From Bretschneidera sinensis (lineage: Eukaryota; Streptophyta; Magnoliopsida; Brassicales; Akaniaceae), in NCBI GenBank assembly GCA_023935145.1, contig CM043700.1, positions 69,277,620 to 69,341,619 on the forward strand: a DNA stretch of 64,000 nt, in the 5' to 3' direction. Below, piece by piece: positions 45,454 through 56,078 of the stretch (within the stretch, counting starts at the first letter, position 1; every line of letters begins with the position of its first letter). Made by a program: the position numbers and the translations under genes. The notes beneath the pieces were generated by a model that saw only the letters and a list, made by a program, of their open reading frames with translations, was not told the origin of the DNA and made no database searches.

Positions 45454-46065
45454 ATGATGCTATCGGAAATAACAGAAGAGAAAGATGAAGAGAACCCTAG
45501 CATCATCGACAAAGAAGTTCAAAAGGAAAGGATCTGGCGGATTATAGACTATCAGAAATCTTTGTATTGGTCTTCATCATCTTCGTCTTCTTTGTGTTCT
45601 TTAGCTGCTTCTTGTTCCTCTTTCCCTTCATCTCGCAAAAGTAGCACCTTACTTGAATTGATGAAAGGTGGAAGCACATCTCTGAGGAGATTGTTTGACA
45701 TGGAGCATACTAGTTTGGCTAACCATTTTCAGGATTACAGTGGATCACCTGTAATAAAGCCTATACTTCTATGGGGCAGTGATACAGATGATGAATTCCA
45801 TGATCCATGGGCATCTATTAAGCAGATTGGACCCTTCAATGATATTGAGAGTGATGGACAAAGTAATTTTGCTTCAGATGTTAGCTCCATGAATGGAAAG
45901 TTTGGCCCCAAGAGTAGAAAGGAGAAAGTTATTAGAAATCGTAAATTGACCAGAAAGAAGTCATTTAGGAGGCTGCCAGGATTTGGTTTATGGAGACATA
46001 GAAAATTTAGATTCAGGTTGAGGTTAAGACGGCTTAGGATTATGATTTGTGGTAGAATGTTCTGA
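45454..46065 (+). CDS. Plant protein of unknown function, Ser-rich N-terminus and basic C-terminus
   Basis: The 203-codon frame ends at TGA 46063-46065. I chose the first ATG (45454); a second ATG follows directly. The N-terminal 30 residues are acidic, then come 'RIWRIIDYQKSLYW' and a Ser run (about residues 40-63). A middle segment, 'LMKGGSTSLRRLFDMEHTSL' … 'PILLWGSDTDDE', reads like a conserved domain. The last ~50 residues are highly basic (Arg/Lys-rich 'RNRKLTRKKSFRRLPG' and 'RKFRFRLRLRRLR'), suggesting a nuclear or nucleolar location. I do not recognise a named family. An acceptor-like TTCTAG just upstream suggests a 5' UTR intron. It lies tail-to-tail with the glycosyltransferase, 293 bp apart. 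Confidence 0.75.
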   Translation: MMLSEITEEKDEENPSIIDKEVQKERIWRIIDYQKSLYWSSSSSSSLCSLAASCSSFPSSRKSSTLLELMKGGSTSLRRLFDMEHTSLANHFQDYSGSPVIKPILLWGSDTDDEFHDPWASIKQIGPFNDIESDGQSNFASDVSSMNGKFGPKSRKEKVIRNRKLTRKKSFRRLPGFGLWRHRKFRFRLRLRRLRIMICGRMF

Positions 46066-46358
46066 TATCATTCTATAGCATTGTAATCAAAATTTGAACA
46101 CCTTGCAAAAGGAAACAATTATTTACATAGATCAATTGGAACAGTGGAAACCTTTACAACTTTACTGGTATGATATTCAGAGTCCTATAATCATATTATC
46201 TACATTAGAAACAAGAATGCAAAAGAAGAAAAAGTAAAAAAAAGTTCTGAAAGAAAAAACAAACTTGAATTCAGACTGCGAAGTTTCAGCTTTTTAAAAA
46301 AAGTTTCTTGTCTCACTTTGTGACTTTGCCAATGAGGCATCCACATAAAGAAGAAGCT

Positions 46359-47666
46359 TCACCGTTTCTGAGTTGGTAGTTCTCTTGAAGAACTTTGTAT
46401 GTGTTCACAAATGACACAGTGATCTGAAATTAATCTTCGTATGACGCTTCCCTCTTCGATAGGAAATCTGCTGCTTTGCTTGTTCCATAGATGTACCCCA
46501 TAAGTCTCTCCACTTAGCTGAAGCAACTTGGCTTCTACCCATCTCGCATCATTTTGTGTTTCTGGCATCTTAAAGAGGCTTCCTATTTGTGTCCAACCAA
46601 CTGGGTAGAAGGCCATAGGTGGCAAGATGGTGAAGTTATATCCAGGGCTTCCTTCTATTCTCTTGACTACTCTGGAAACAAGGTAGGGCCCGTTATGCCC
46701 CCATTTACTTCCATCAAAAGTTGAAGCAAATTCCTCTATGAACTTGAACAGAAGTGGATGATTCATATCAAAGACCAGAACTGCATTATTCAGTCTGTTC
46801 CAATTCATAGACCTCACATCAATAGACTGTGCTCCAATTGAATTCCTCAGCTCTTTAAAATTTTTCAGAACAATAAAATCTGTGTCCAAATAAACACCTC
46901 CATACTTGTATAGAACTGCAAGTCTGATTAAATTAGATAGATTTTGAGCTAATGGAATCTCACCAGGGTCTTTGTTTCCACTCTTCAATTCCTCAAACCA
47001 GGCTTCAGCAGGGGTGTTCTTGAACAGAAAAGGTAGGTCTGGTGTGACTGCAAGTATTTTTAACCCACGATCAAGTAGTGGTTTCAGGATTCTGTATCCA
47101 TGTGGGGAGTCCATAGTTCTTGATAGAATCATCAAGCATCCATTAGAGTGGGCTTTGAAAATACTTTCCATGGCAAAGATTTCTCTTCTTCCAAAAGACC
47201 CTGCTGGTGAAATCCATGTCACAAAGAAATTAACCTCGCACTGCTTGTTGAAAAATTCCAGAACCCGACCATGAAATTGCTGCGTGAAGTTGTTTGACTT
47301 TAAAATATCAAATTCTGGTAGTTTTTCTCTGAACCATACAATCCTCTCTTGTCTTGTGAGGTTGAAGGGAGGAGTTAAGGAACTCTGCTTTCCACTTTCA
47401 ACTTGATCAGCCTCTTCTCGCTTGAAACCCAATGGTAAATGAGGAACCGTTAACTTGATCTGTCTTCTGATACTTTGAATCTGTATCACCTCATTGATTT
47501 CTTCAGTTCTAAAGGTAGCAGATTGTTGGGAAACAGTAGAAATGATACTATCTGCATAGATTATAAAAATTATAGCAACAAATGCGATAGTAGAGAAGAT
47601 TGGTGATCTGGTACGTCTAAGTTTGCGGTAATCAAACATTTCCTGGGGTACTCTTCTCACTTTCAT
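46359..47666 (-). CDS. Alpha-1,4-glycosyltransferase family protein (GT32 / A4GALT-like)
   Basis: This is an intronless 435-residue protein with start ATG at 47666. Residues 1-22 are basic, and a hydrophobic segment at about 23-38 ('IFSTIAFVAIIFIIYA') makes a signal anchor, so it is a type II membrane protein, probably of the Golgi. The sugar-transferase domain spans about 145-275 with 'FFVTWISPAGSFG', 'NLIRLAVLYKYGGVYLDTDF' and the DXD motif Asp261-Thr-Asp263, which binds the nucleotide-sugar metal ion. The C-terminal Gb3-synthase-like region (about 300-420) has 'WGHNGPYLVSRV' and 'GVHLWN'. The family transfers a sugar from a UDP donor; the plant acceptor is not established. All motifs look intact and length is normal, so it is probably functional. 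Confidence 0.9.
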   Translation of the reverse strand: MKVRRVPQEMFDYRKLRRTRSPIFSTIAFVAIIFIIYADSIISTVSQQSATFRTEEINEVIQIQSIRRQIKLTVPHLPLGFKREEADQVESGKQSSLTPPFNLTRQERIVWFREKLPEFDILKSNNFTQQFHGRVLEFFNKQCEVNFFVTWISPAGSFGRREIFAMESIFKAHSNGCLMILSRTMDSPHGYRILKPLLDRGLKILAVTPDLPFLFKNTPAEAWFEELKSGNKDPGEIPLAQNLSNLIRLAVLYKYGGVYLDTDFIVLKNFKELRNSIGAQSIDVRSMNWNRLNNAVLVFDMNHPLLFKFIEEFASTFDGSKWGHNGPYLVSRVVKRIEGSPGYNFTILPPMAFYPVGWTQIGSLFKMPETQNDARWVEAKLLQLSGETYGVHLWNKQSSRFPIEEGSVIRRLISDHCVICEHIQSSSRELPTQKR

Positions 47667-48215
47667 GAAATGTTGAAAATGGGAAGGAGATATGTAGAAA
47701 TAAATAAGTTTGAGAGGAACTTACAAGGCGTCCAGACCGGGATAGAGGATATAAGTTTGACAAGTGCATGAAGAAATTTCTTCCTTTTTTAATTTTTTTT
47801 TCATTTTACTCGAATTTTATATGTTGTTTAGTCTATATTTTTGCTCTGGTCTGCCTTTCAATCTTTCTTTTGCGTGTTTCATGAGTCACATTTGAAAAGT
47901 AGAAAGCCGCCGGGGGGACTGATTCACGAGATATAACTTGGAAATTACAAAATCACAAATGCTATTTTTGGTAGCATATATTGAAAAATAATGTAATCAA
48001 CAATTAATATCCCACGTTATAGTGCTATTGTTTGATAATTTGGTATAATGGATTGAAAATTTAATAAGTTAAGTCTCATTTGGTTCTCTTTTAACTAAAA
48101 ATAGAAAAATAATAAAATAAAATTACAATAGTAACACAAAAATGATTTGGTAGCAAAGCTAATTTTATGTTGCGGCCATGTGCCATTCTTTCAAGCACCG
48201 ATTATGAAAAAATTA

Positions 48216-48382
48216 TTGTCTAGCACAAGTTCATGATAGATAGATGATACAAAGGTCAATCTTACCCTTGAATAAAAATATAATATTTTTTTTTTCTCTC
48301 TTCTCATACCATTTAATTGGAAGATTGACCTTTATGTTATGTATCTCTCATAAACCTATACTAAACAAGAACTTCTCTAGAC
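48216..48382. mobile_element. MITE copy B
   Basis: The left arm TTCATGATAGATAGATGATA … AAAGGTCAATCTT (about 48230-48262) pairs with the right arm AAGATTGACCTTTATGTTAT … CTCTCATAAA (about 48320-48354). The twelve bases AAGGTCAATCTT/AAGATTGACCTT match perfectly. It is the same family as copy A at 45036. The two copies bracket the gene pair between them. Borders are approximate. Confidence 0.65.
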
Positions 48383-48520
48383 CATGACATATAAATCCAC
48401 CCATTTTGCTATAATTTCTAAAAAAGTTATTTTCTTTTATAAATCCTTTACAGGTATATAAATCCCTTGTAGAGTTATATTCCTTGCTTCTTCAATGTTC
48501 TCAACAAAAGCAACAATATG

Positions 48521-48528
48521 TATAAATA
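48521..48528 (+). promoter_or_regulatory. TATA box of the DUF3339 locus
   Basis: TATAAATA lies 171 bases before the ATG at 48699. It is followed by a purine-rich AGAGAGAGGGAGAAAGAG leader at about 48565-48583, a common 5' UTR feature in plants. Confidence 0.5.
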
Positions 48529-48698
48529 GTTTATTAATTCCCTATTTAAATCCTTCCCCCTTTCTAGAGAGAGGGAGAAAGAGCTAAGATCATTCAAATT
48601 TTTTATAAGTTGAAACAAAGTTGTGATCTTGAAATAAAAGAAAAAAAAATAAATAAAGAAATTTTAAGAATAGAAAAGGAATTTAGTTAATATTAGGA

Positions 48699-48892
48699 AT
48701 GGCTGATTGGGGACCAGTGGTAATAGCAGTAGTGCTGTTGAGTCCAGGGTTGCTGTTCCAGTTACCAGGGAAGAGCGGAGTGGTGGAGTTTGGTAACATG
48801 CAGACAAGTGGGCTAATGGGCTATCGATTCTCGCCCACACGATCCTCTTCTTTGCCCTCATCGCCATCGATGTTCACATCTACACTGGATAA
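48699..48892 (+). pseudogene. DUF3339 micro-protein gene broken by an 8-bp duplication
   Basis: The frame from ATG 48699 reads 'MADWGPVVIAVVLLSPGLLF' and 'VVEFGNMQTSGL', the start of the ~68-residue plant DUF3339 family (two hydrophobic helices, membrane, function unknown). After 'TSGL' the expected second helix is in another frame: 'SILAHTILFFALIAIDVHIY', ending TG-stop at 48890-48892. The shift is explained by the imperfect repeat GGGCTAATGGGCTA at 48810-48823; removing GGGCTAAT restores the frame. The first helix also seems three residues short ('AVVLLSPG' against AVVLFVLLSPG). Read straight through, the first frame gives 127 residues with an unrelated tail. No intron is needed. Confidence 0.8.
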
Positions 48893-49082
48893 TAACCTAA
48901 TGCCCCACAATGCCCCTCCCCTAAATTACCATAGATCCTTCTTTGTCTTTTATCTTGTTCTCTTGTCTTTGTTTCTGTTCAGTTCTATTGTCCATAAGGA
49001 AGAAGAGAAGATAATTGCTAAAACTATCTTTTTTGACACTTATTTTCATGTGTCCAAAATCTTAGTTGACATTTATTTTTAA

Positions 49083-51522
49083 CATCCAAACGGGATCAAA
49101 TGAAAGTATTTTTTCATTTGTTACAGTAATTTTTTTATTCATTATAATAATTTTTAAAAATAAAACGATTAATTATTAATCAAGTTCATAACTTAACATA
49201 AATTCATTATTTCACTATTTTAAATGTCAAATTTAGACAGCTATTTTGAAATTAAAATATCATACATGTTGTGTTGGGACATTTTATATATTTTTGGAAT
49301 TAAAATATCATACATGTATATATTCATTCAGCAATTATTTGTTGACTTTTATATGGAGCATCAGATGAAGTAAATATTAAAGTTGGAGCTAAATGCTCAT
49401 TTCTTTACCTTTTGAGGTGGGGCAGAGATTAGTTTAGCAATTACTATTTTAGGCCATGTTCTTAATATCGTAAACAACCCTTTTCCCCCTAAAATCTCAA
49501 TCGTTGGATGTTCATCAGATACTGCATAGACAACCAGGACACAACATCAAATGGTGTGAAGGTAAGGAAGAGATTCTAAATAGGTTATTAAGCCACATGG
49601 CTTTATTTTCCTTTTTGTTTTAATCCCCACAGAGACCTAAATTAAATCATGGAAACAACTCGAGTTATAAGGATTTTGGCATGAAAAGTTCTCTTACTCA
49701 GTATCCTTTTTAGAGACTTGCTATAACCTATTATCACGGAAAAAGCAAAAAATAAATTTATTTTTAAAATTTTATCATTATGTTTAATTGATTTTCAGTT
49801 TTTAAATAGTGTTAATATATCTCTGAACGTTTTGTTTCGGATCAGTTGAACATTCTGTTTAGATCCATCTATTAAAATTGTTATAGAATAATGGAAATAA
49901 ACGGAAGATAATACACGGATTTAGACAGAAATCTCAATTAGACTAAAACGGAATATCCAAAGATAAATTAACACTCATTAAAAATTGTAAATCAAATAGA
50001 CACAACGATAAAATCTCGAAAATAAATTTACTTTTTTCAATTATTATCTCTTTTTATTGACATCTCAGTAGCCATAATTTAGTTATTACATTAAAGAAAA
50101 GCATCGATTTCAAACTGGGACCTGTTAGAGTGATATTTTTGTTGTTTGTTTTGGATACATAGAGCAAGTAATTCATAAACTTGATCCATGACTGATGTTA
50201 TCTAGTTTGCAAATGTGGACCATGTGGCGGCTTACACTTTGGTCAATGAATAAGAAGCTTGAGAAGTAGAGGGCAGTGTCCTTTCCGATCTCAACATCCT
50301 TACTTTATGTGGTTAATATTATGCGAATATAAAAACAAGACACTAGAGAACAGAAAGAACTTTGTTAAATTTGAGAGATTAGCATTACACTATACACAAA
50401 CATTCTTTGTTTTCCTCTAGTATTTGATACACTTTTTTTATTTTATTTTAAATAATCAATAGTATCATTTTCTTTCGCTTATGCTACAACTGGGATCCAT
50501 TTGGCTTAGCTTTAGCTTTAGCTTTAAAGGAGTTAAAAATGATTTTAAAATAGCTTTGGATAAAAGTGATATAAAAACGAGAGCTATTAGGTTTTGATAA
50601 AAATTATATCAAAAATGCTGTCAAATTGAAGATGAGAAACTGAGTGTATTTTTTTTTTTTTTTGAAAAATGGCAAGGAGAGAGATCGAATTCGGTCTTCA
50701 ATATGAAGGTCCTGAAAATAACCACCAGGTCATATAAGTTCTAAAAGTGGTTTTAAACATTAAAATTGCAAATAAGAGTATCAGTATAAGTTTATTATTT
50801 GGATGTCTAGAAGGTTTTATTTTCATCAATTTGACTTTGGTACTAGTACAATGAAAAATTATTTATTCATAACAATAATAATTACCATATATATATATTT
50901 ACATTGTGGTTACATCACGTGTAAAAGGTATTAATATTTTATCATTTATTTCTTATCAACCATTAATATAATATATTATAATATGAATGAAATATAATAT
51001 ATAATCAATATAAATTAAACTTTAATAAACATATAATTAAATAGTTAAAAAACTATATTTACTCTTATTTACTTCCTAATGATCTATTATTATTCCATCT
51101 CTAACATTTAGTTAATCACTTTATTTTCTTTTTTAAAAAAACTAAATTAATTTACACCTGACATTTATTTCTTGTCAAATGTTGTGATTTTGGGTGAAAA
51201 TTAAAATTCATAAAAATAAACTTTTGATTTTCGTACAAATTCAACATTTTAGGATAAGTCTTCTTAGTTTTTTGGATAGAAAAAAGCTAGGCCAACATGT
51301 GTCATAAGGAATACTAGCATTTCAATGCGCACTAATACGCATGTTGATATACTCTTCTATCGGATTAAACGAAACTATCATCTCAATATGCATGTGTTGA
51401 TTTGTTCTTCTATTAAATTAAACGTTCAATGAGATTAAATGAAATATAAGATTAACAAATAAAAATACTTTTAATCTTATGATCTGATGAGAGTCGTAAA
51501 GTGCATCGTAATAGTACTTATT
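49083..51522. other. AT-rich intergenic stretch, no supported gene
   Basis: Only short ORFs without domains occur. Local features are an AGCTTT triplication near 50500-50525, a poly-T run at 50650-50664 followed by a 'GAGAGATCGAATTCGGTCTTC' type sequence that resembles a common dispersed plant repeat, and TATA microsatellites near 50890. Nothing here supports a gene or RNA. Confidence 0.5.
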
Positions 51523-52804
51523 TGTTAGCATTTTAGCGTTGATCTAAGGTCAAATTACACATTTATACCTTAACAATTCTAAAGTGTCGTTCTTGGATCA
51601 TTGATTTATTTTGATGCATTTTTAGGTATGTTGGGCTCAAAAGAGATGGAAAAGTTATTGTTGCTTAAAGCACGATGATTCCATGCATATCGGAGTGAAG
51701 GAGTGGTTTCAAAAGGACAAAATGAAGAGTTGCTGAGTAAGAAGCTGGAGGTAGTGCACCGCGGCTTGGACTAGGCTGAGCCGCGGCCTCCAGAACCTCC
51801 ACCAACCAGTGTGCGCCGCGGCCTCCAGAAACTTGAAGAAAGCCCATCAAAGGTGGCGCCGCGGCCTAACCAGGCTGAGCTGCGGCCCGCAGAACCTCCA
51901 CAAAGCCAGAATACAAGGTCGAGTCGCGGCCTGGATTAGTGTGCACTGCGGCGCAAGCGCGATGCCCTGTTTCCTAATTAGGGTTTTAATGATAGTTTAG
52001 ACCCGAAAATACCCTTGAAACTTTTGTATTATAAATAAATCACTTAGGGTTTGATAGGGAGGGCCAGAAAAACTTAAGAAAGCTGCCACATTCTTCTACA
52101 TTGCGGTGTTCAAGCATGAGCCCCATGGCCAACTAATCTCCAAGCAAAGCGAAAGGATGAATTCTTAGGTGTAGTTGTTCTTATTTCTATTCTTAATTCA
52201 GTTGTAGTTCGGATTTATTGTTAAACATTATTATGATTTACTCTTTGATTTAATTAGAAGACTTTCTCTTAATCCAGTGATTGTATCTTTCTCCTCTATA
52301 TAAGTCTAGTCATGCTCTTTTTATGTTAAGTTGTTGGATGTGATTGATTCTGGTAGATTTATCTTTTAGGTTTGTCCATTACTACGATATTGTCATTGAG
52401 ATATATTGTTGTTTCTTGATAAATCTATAATATAGGTCATGTGTGCTTGAATCGAAAGTAAAGAGTACTTCATAGCAATTAATTAGGGTTTTCATGTGCT
52501 TTGATTGAATGTTTACCGATTGCTTGATTAGGATGTAAAACTAGCAATCGAGATAAAAACAATTGAATCAAGATTGGAATAAGGCAACGAACCTAGGGAG
52601 GATTCTCGGAACCTTGTTATTTCTCCATTATATTCTTCATTATATTTACACAACTATTTCATATTCATTATCAAAACTCAGATTCTTTCATTTGATCTTT
52701 ATCGTTCGTGTTAAGGTTTACACTTTCCCTTGTAGTTCACTTTTCCTCGTGGGATCGACACCTCAACTATACACAATAACTGCGTATCAGTTTGAGTGTA
52801 ATCA
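51523..52804 (+). repeat. Probable 5' LTR of Athila-3
   Basis: The left end is placed at TGTTAGCATTTTAGCG (51523) because LTRs start with TG; the right end is AGTGTAATCA, five bases before the PBS. With no partner LTR in the window the left border is uncertain. A TATAAATAAA box is at 52029-52038. Upstream, at 51757-51962, the word GCCGCGGCC and variants recur about seven times in an otherwise AT-rich sequence. Confidence 0.6.
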
Positions 52805-52809
52805 AATTT

Positions 52810-52827
52810 TGGCGCCATTGTCGGGGA
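52810..52827 (+). other. Primer-binding site of Athila-3
   Basis: TGGCGCCATTGTCGGGGA differs at two positions from the Athila-2 site TGGCGCCGTTGCCGGGGA. Confidence 0.8.
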
Positions 52828-52952
52828 AACGCGCTTAAGTATAAGGAAGATTGACAACTTTGAGACAAGATGGTAATATTGTTCTTTTCTCTTTGTTTTG
52901 ATTTTCTTTTATTATTCTGTTTTATTTATTTCCCCTCTAACTCATTTGGTGT

Positions 52953-53597
52953 ATGCTTAGACCGAGAGATTCGCAAGGTAGATTCATTAGAGGACCCGAA
53001 ATAGAGTTACCCTCTCTTTCCACGTCCATTAGTGAAACCTTGCCTAGATCAAACCATAGTGCACCCCCAAACGAGAATTTAAAGGATATTGTTAACATGG
53101 CTGATAACCCCAATGAGAATGTTGCTATGACACTTAAGGATTACTTGCATCCTAGCCGAACAGCCACACCATCATGCATCACGTTTCTAGCCAATACTCG
53201 CCAACAAGATTTTAAAACAGGGATGATACAGTTACTCGCTACGTTTCATAGCTTGGAAAATGAAAACCCATATGTGCACATTAGGGAGTTTGAGGAAGTA
53301 GTTGCGACTTTTCATAGTCAAGATGCAACTGATGACATCGTGAGACTTAAGTCCTTTCCTTTCACTTTGAAGGATAGAGCTAAGAGTTGGCTATACTCAC
53401 TGAGACCATGATCTATTGGGTCATGGAATGAGATGACTCAGATCTTCTTTAATAAATATTTCCTCCAACATAAGACCAATGCTTTAAAAAGGTAAATCTC
53501 CACCTTTGCACAAAAGGACAATGAGACTTTGTATCAGTCTTGGGAGAGATTTAAGGAGTTGTTGAGTATGTACCCTCACAATGGGTATGAGAATTGA
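52953..53597 (+). pseudogene. gag of Athila-3, 5' part
   Basis: ATG 52953 opens 152 codons: a basic start 'MLRPRDSQGRFIRG', then the capsid-like 'DFKTGMIQLLATFHSLENEN' … 'LKDRAKSWLYSLRP', matching Athila-1 Gag in layout. A TGA (for Arg) follows, then 'SIGSWNEMTQIFFNKYF', a TAA (for Gln) and 'ISTFAQKDNETLYQSWERF'. After 'NGYEN' a TGA (for Trp) precedes the Tekay-2 target site. Confidence 0.85.
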
Positions 53598-53602
53598 CGC
53601 TT

Positions 53603-55990
53603 TGTAATACCCGTATTTTTATAATAAGGTAAATGTGTATTTTTAATAATAAATTTGACAAAGAGTTAACTCCCAGAAGGCTGAATGAGATTGGAAGGAG
53701 ACAAAGGTTGAAAAGTAAAAAAAAAAAAAATCAAAAGTCAAATGTGAACAGTGAACTCGTGGGCTGCCAACCGAATGAGTGTTTTCAAAAGACAATTATT
53801 GTGTTTTTTTATTATTTCATTTTGTAGCTTAGTGTGGAAGTGGAGAGAAAGTGTAATTATTATGTTTCTTAGTCATCATTCTTTTTGGCAATTATCATGC
53901 CACCTCCCACTCTCCCAATCATGGAAATCAATATGAGAGGGGTTGCTGAAGTTTTCAGCCCCAAGCTCTCCTCTATAAATATGTACAATAGGTTCAAGCA
54001 GAGTACGCGAAGAATTTTGGTTAGCTTCATGTAATTATTCAGTTTTTCTCAAAACACTTGGGAATTTAAAGAAAAGTGGAAGGAACAAGATTTTGAGAGT
54101 ATTTTCGAAAATATTTCGGGAAGCTATCAAAATAGTAGAAGGTAATAAGGTAATGTTATTTTATCATTTATGAAAGTTTCAAGAGGTTAAAATAGAAAAT
54201 TTTCAAACTGTGTAGTTTATGGAGAAAAGAAGAAATAATAAGAAATTTAAATTCCAATATTATGTCAGGTGTTGGTAGTCAACAATCGGGAGAAAATTCG
54301 AGGATGATCGAGAAAGGCAAAGAGGTGGCCCATGAGTAGCTTTAAAGTGCTACGTGGTGAGTTGGATTTACTCTTAGTAGTCTAAATGAAAAATCAATTA
54401 TTTCGTGACAATATTAAGTTTAATTATTTAAGTATGCTTGGGTGATCGATGAAAAAGTGATTTATGGGAATGATAGAAAATTTGGTCTTGTAGAAATATT
54501 TCTCGGTGAGAAGTAATATTTTTGAAAATTATAAGTTTATTTGAGGATAAAAAGCAATTAATAAATTATTGATGAGACATACCGATATTTTAACACGAAT
54601 TAGGACGAGATGAATTTTAGTTGATCTTGCTAAATTTTTATGGATGATTTAAGATGAATTTTAGTGGAATTTGACAATTCGGATGGACAATTTAAGATGA
54701 AATTTAGTGGATCTGGTCAGACTTTAATGGATTATTTGATGTGATTTAGGGGGAGAAGAATCTTGTGGAAATTTTATAATTTGATAAAAATCTGGATGAT
54801 TGGATGTTAAATTTTAAAGAAACTTTGTTAGATAAAATTTGTGGATAATTAGGATAGTCAAATTAAGTGGTTGGAATCTTTATATTGTTTTTATATTTCT
54901 GTTTGTATTACTGTTTCATATCATTGTTCATGCACATATGCATTAAATAATATAACCGAAAGAACCGGGAAGTCAGCCGGTCTAATGAAATAACTGTGAC
55001 AGTCGGTATATGCTGGGATGAAAAATAAAAACCGTGACAGCCGGTATATGTTGGGATGAAAAGTGAAAACCGTGACAGCTGGTATATGCTGGGATGAAAA
55101 GTGAAAACCGTGACAGCCGGTATATGCTGGAATTAACCGGGAAGGCAGCCGGTCTGATGAGAATAAAAGAACCGGGAGGGCAGTCGGTCTAAGATAATAA
55201 TAACCTGTCGACAGGTGGGAAGACGTTCCCATCATAATCATTCATGCATTTGCATCTGTTTTAATTATCGTTGCATTATTTGAAATGCTGAGATGTGGTA
55301 TATTATTTGTGAATTAAATTATAGATGGCTGGGTCTCATAAAAAAAAAATGGCAGTTGTAATGATGAGATTTTCGAGATGCTGAGATGTGATACTTTTTG
55401 TGAATTTAATTATAGAAGGTTGAGTTTCATATAAAAAGACAGTGATAAGACTTATCTAAATGATGGACTTTTTGATATGAACCTCATTACGAGGTAATTA
55501 GGAAATAATTGATAGTGTTAAGGTGAACCAATGATTGAGAAGAAGAAATTGATAGTAGAAAGTTGTCATCAGGTTATGCGAAAAATAATTTTTAATATTA
55601 TAGGATTATTGATGGAATTTGGAATACTTTTAGTAAATTTAATTCGCTGAGCTTGTGAAGCTCACTCCTCACTGTTCAATAATTTCAGATAGCAGTCAAG
55701 ATAAATAGTCTGGTGGGTTGAGAATCAGTCGAGATCTTTTCTGTAAGCCAAGTACGTGTTAATATCCTCAGACAATCGAGTTAAAGACTTGTAAAAATTT
55801 TATTGTAAATATTCATGCATTTATGTATTTTATGTTTAAGTGAATATCAGATTTGTTTACCTCTCCTGTAAAAAAAAAAAAAAAAAAATCTGGTAGTATT
55901 ATATTTATTGTTGCATATATGTGTCGTGCTTGGATTTTCAAAATGTGATGACACCGTCTAGGGGTGGCCAACCTGGGATGGGTCGTTACA
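53603..55990 (+). repeat. 5' LTR of Tekay-2
   Basis: It starts TGTAATACCCG and ends GGGTCGTTACA. TATAAATA lies at 53974-53981. A ~37-bp unit (ACCGTGACAGCCGGTATATG …) is repeated four times at 54991-55134. The minus-strand 106-codon ORF across the repeat is an artefact. Confidence 0.92.
54991..55134 (+). repeat. Four tandem ~37-bp repeats in the Tekay-2 5' LTR
   Basis: Each unit reads like AACCGTGACAGCCGGTATAT GCTGGGATGAAAAGTGA. The same array is present in the 3' LTR at about 62370-62512. Flanking words GAACCGGGA…GCAGCCGGTCT are related half-units. Confidence 0.85.
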
Positions 55991-55994
55991 ATTT

Positions 55995-56006
55995 TGGTAT
56001 CAGAGC
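55995..56006 (+). other. Primer-binding site of Tekay-2
   Basis: TGGTATCAGAGC, the exact initiator-Met type site, four bases after the 5' LTR. Confidence 0.92.
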
Positions 56007-56078
56007 ATTAGGTTTTAAGATTCTGTAGACTGCATGAGAACCTAAAAAGTGGAAGATCTAAATAAACAATATTCTTAA

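Noticed and set aside
54991..55134. CRISPR-like direct repeat array
   Set aside because: The units are contiguous without unique spacers, and this is plant LTR sequence.
54921..55241. 106-codon minus-strand ORF with repeated 'IPAYTGCHGF' units (also at 62300-62620)
   Set aside because: It is the translation of the ~37-bp LTR tandem repeat, on the strand opposite to the element; both copies lie in LTRs.
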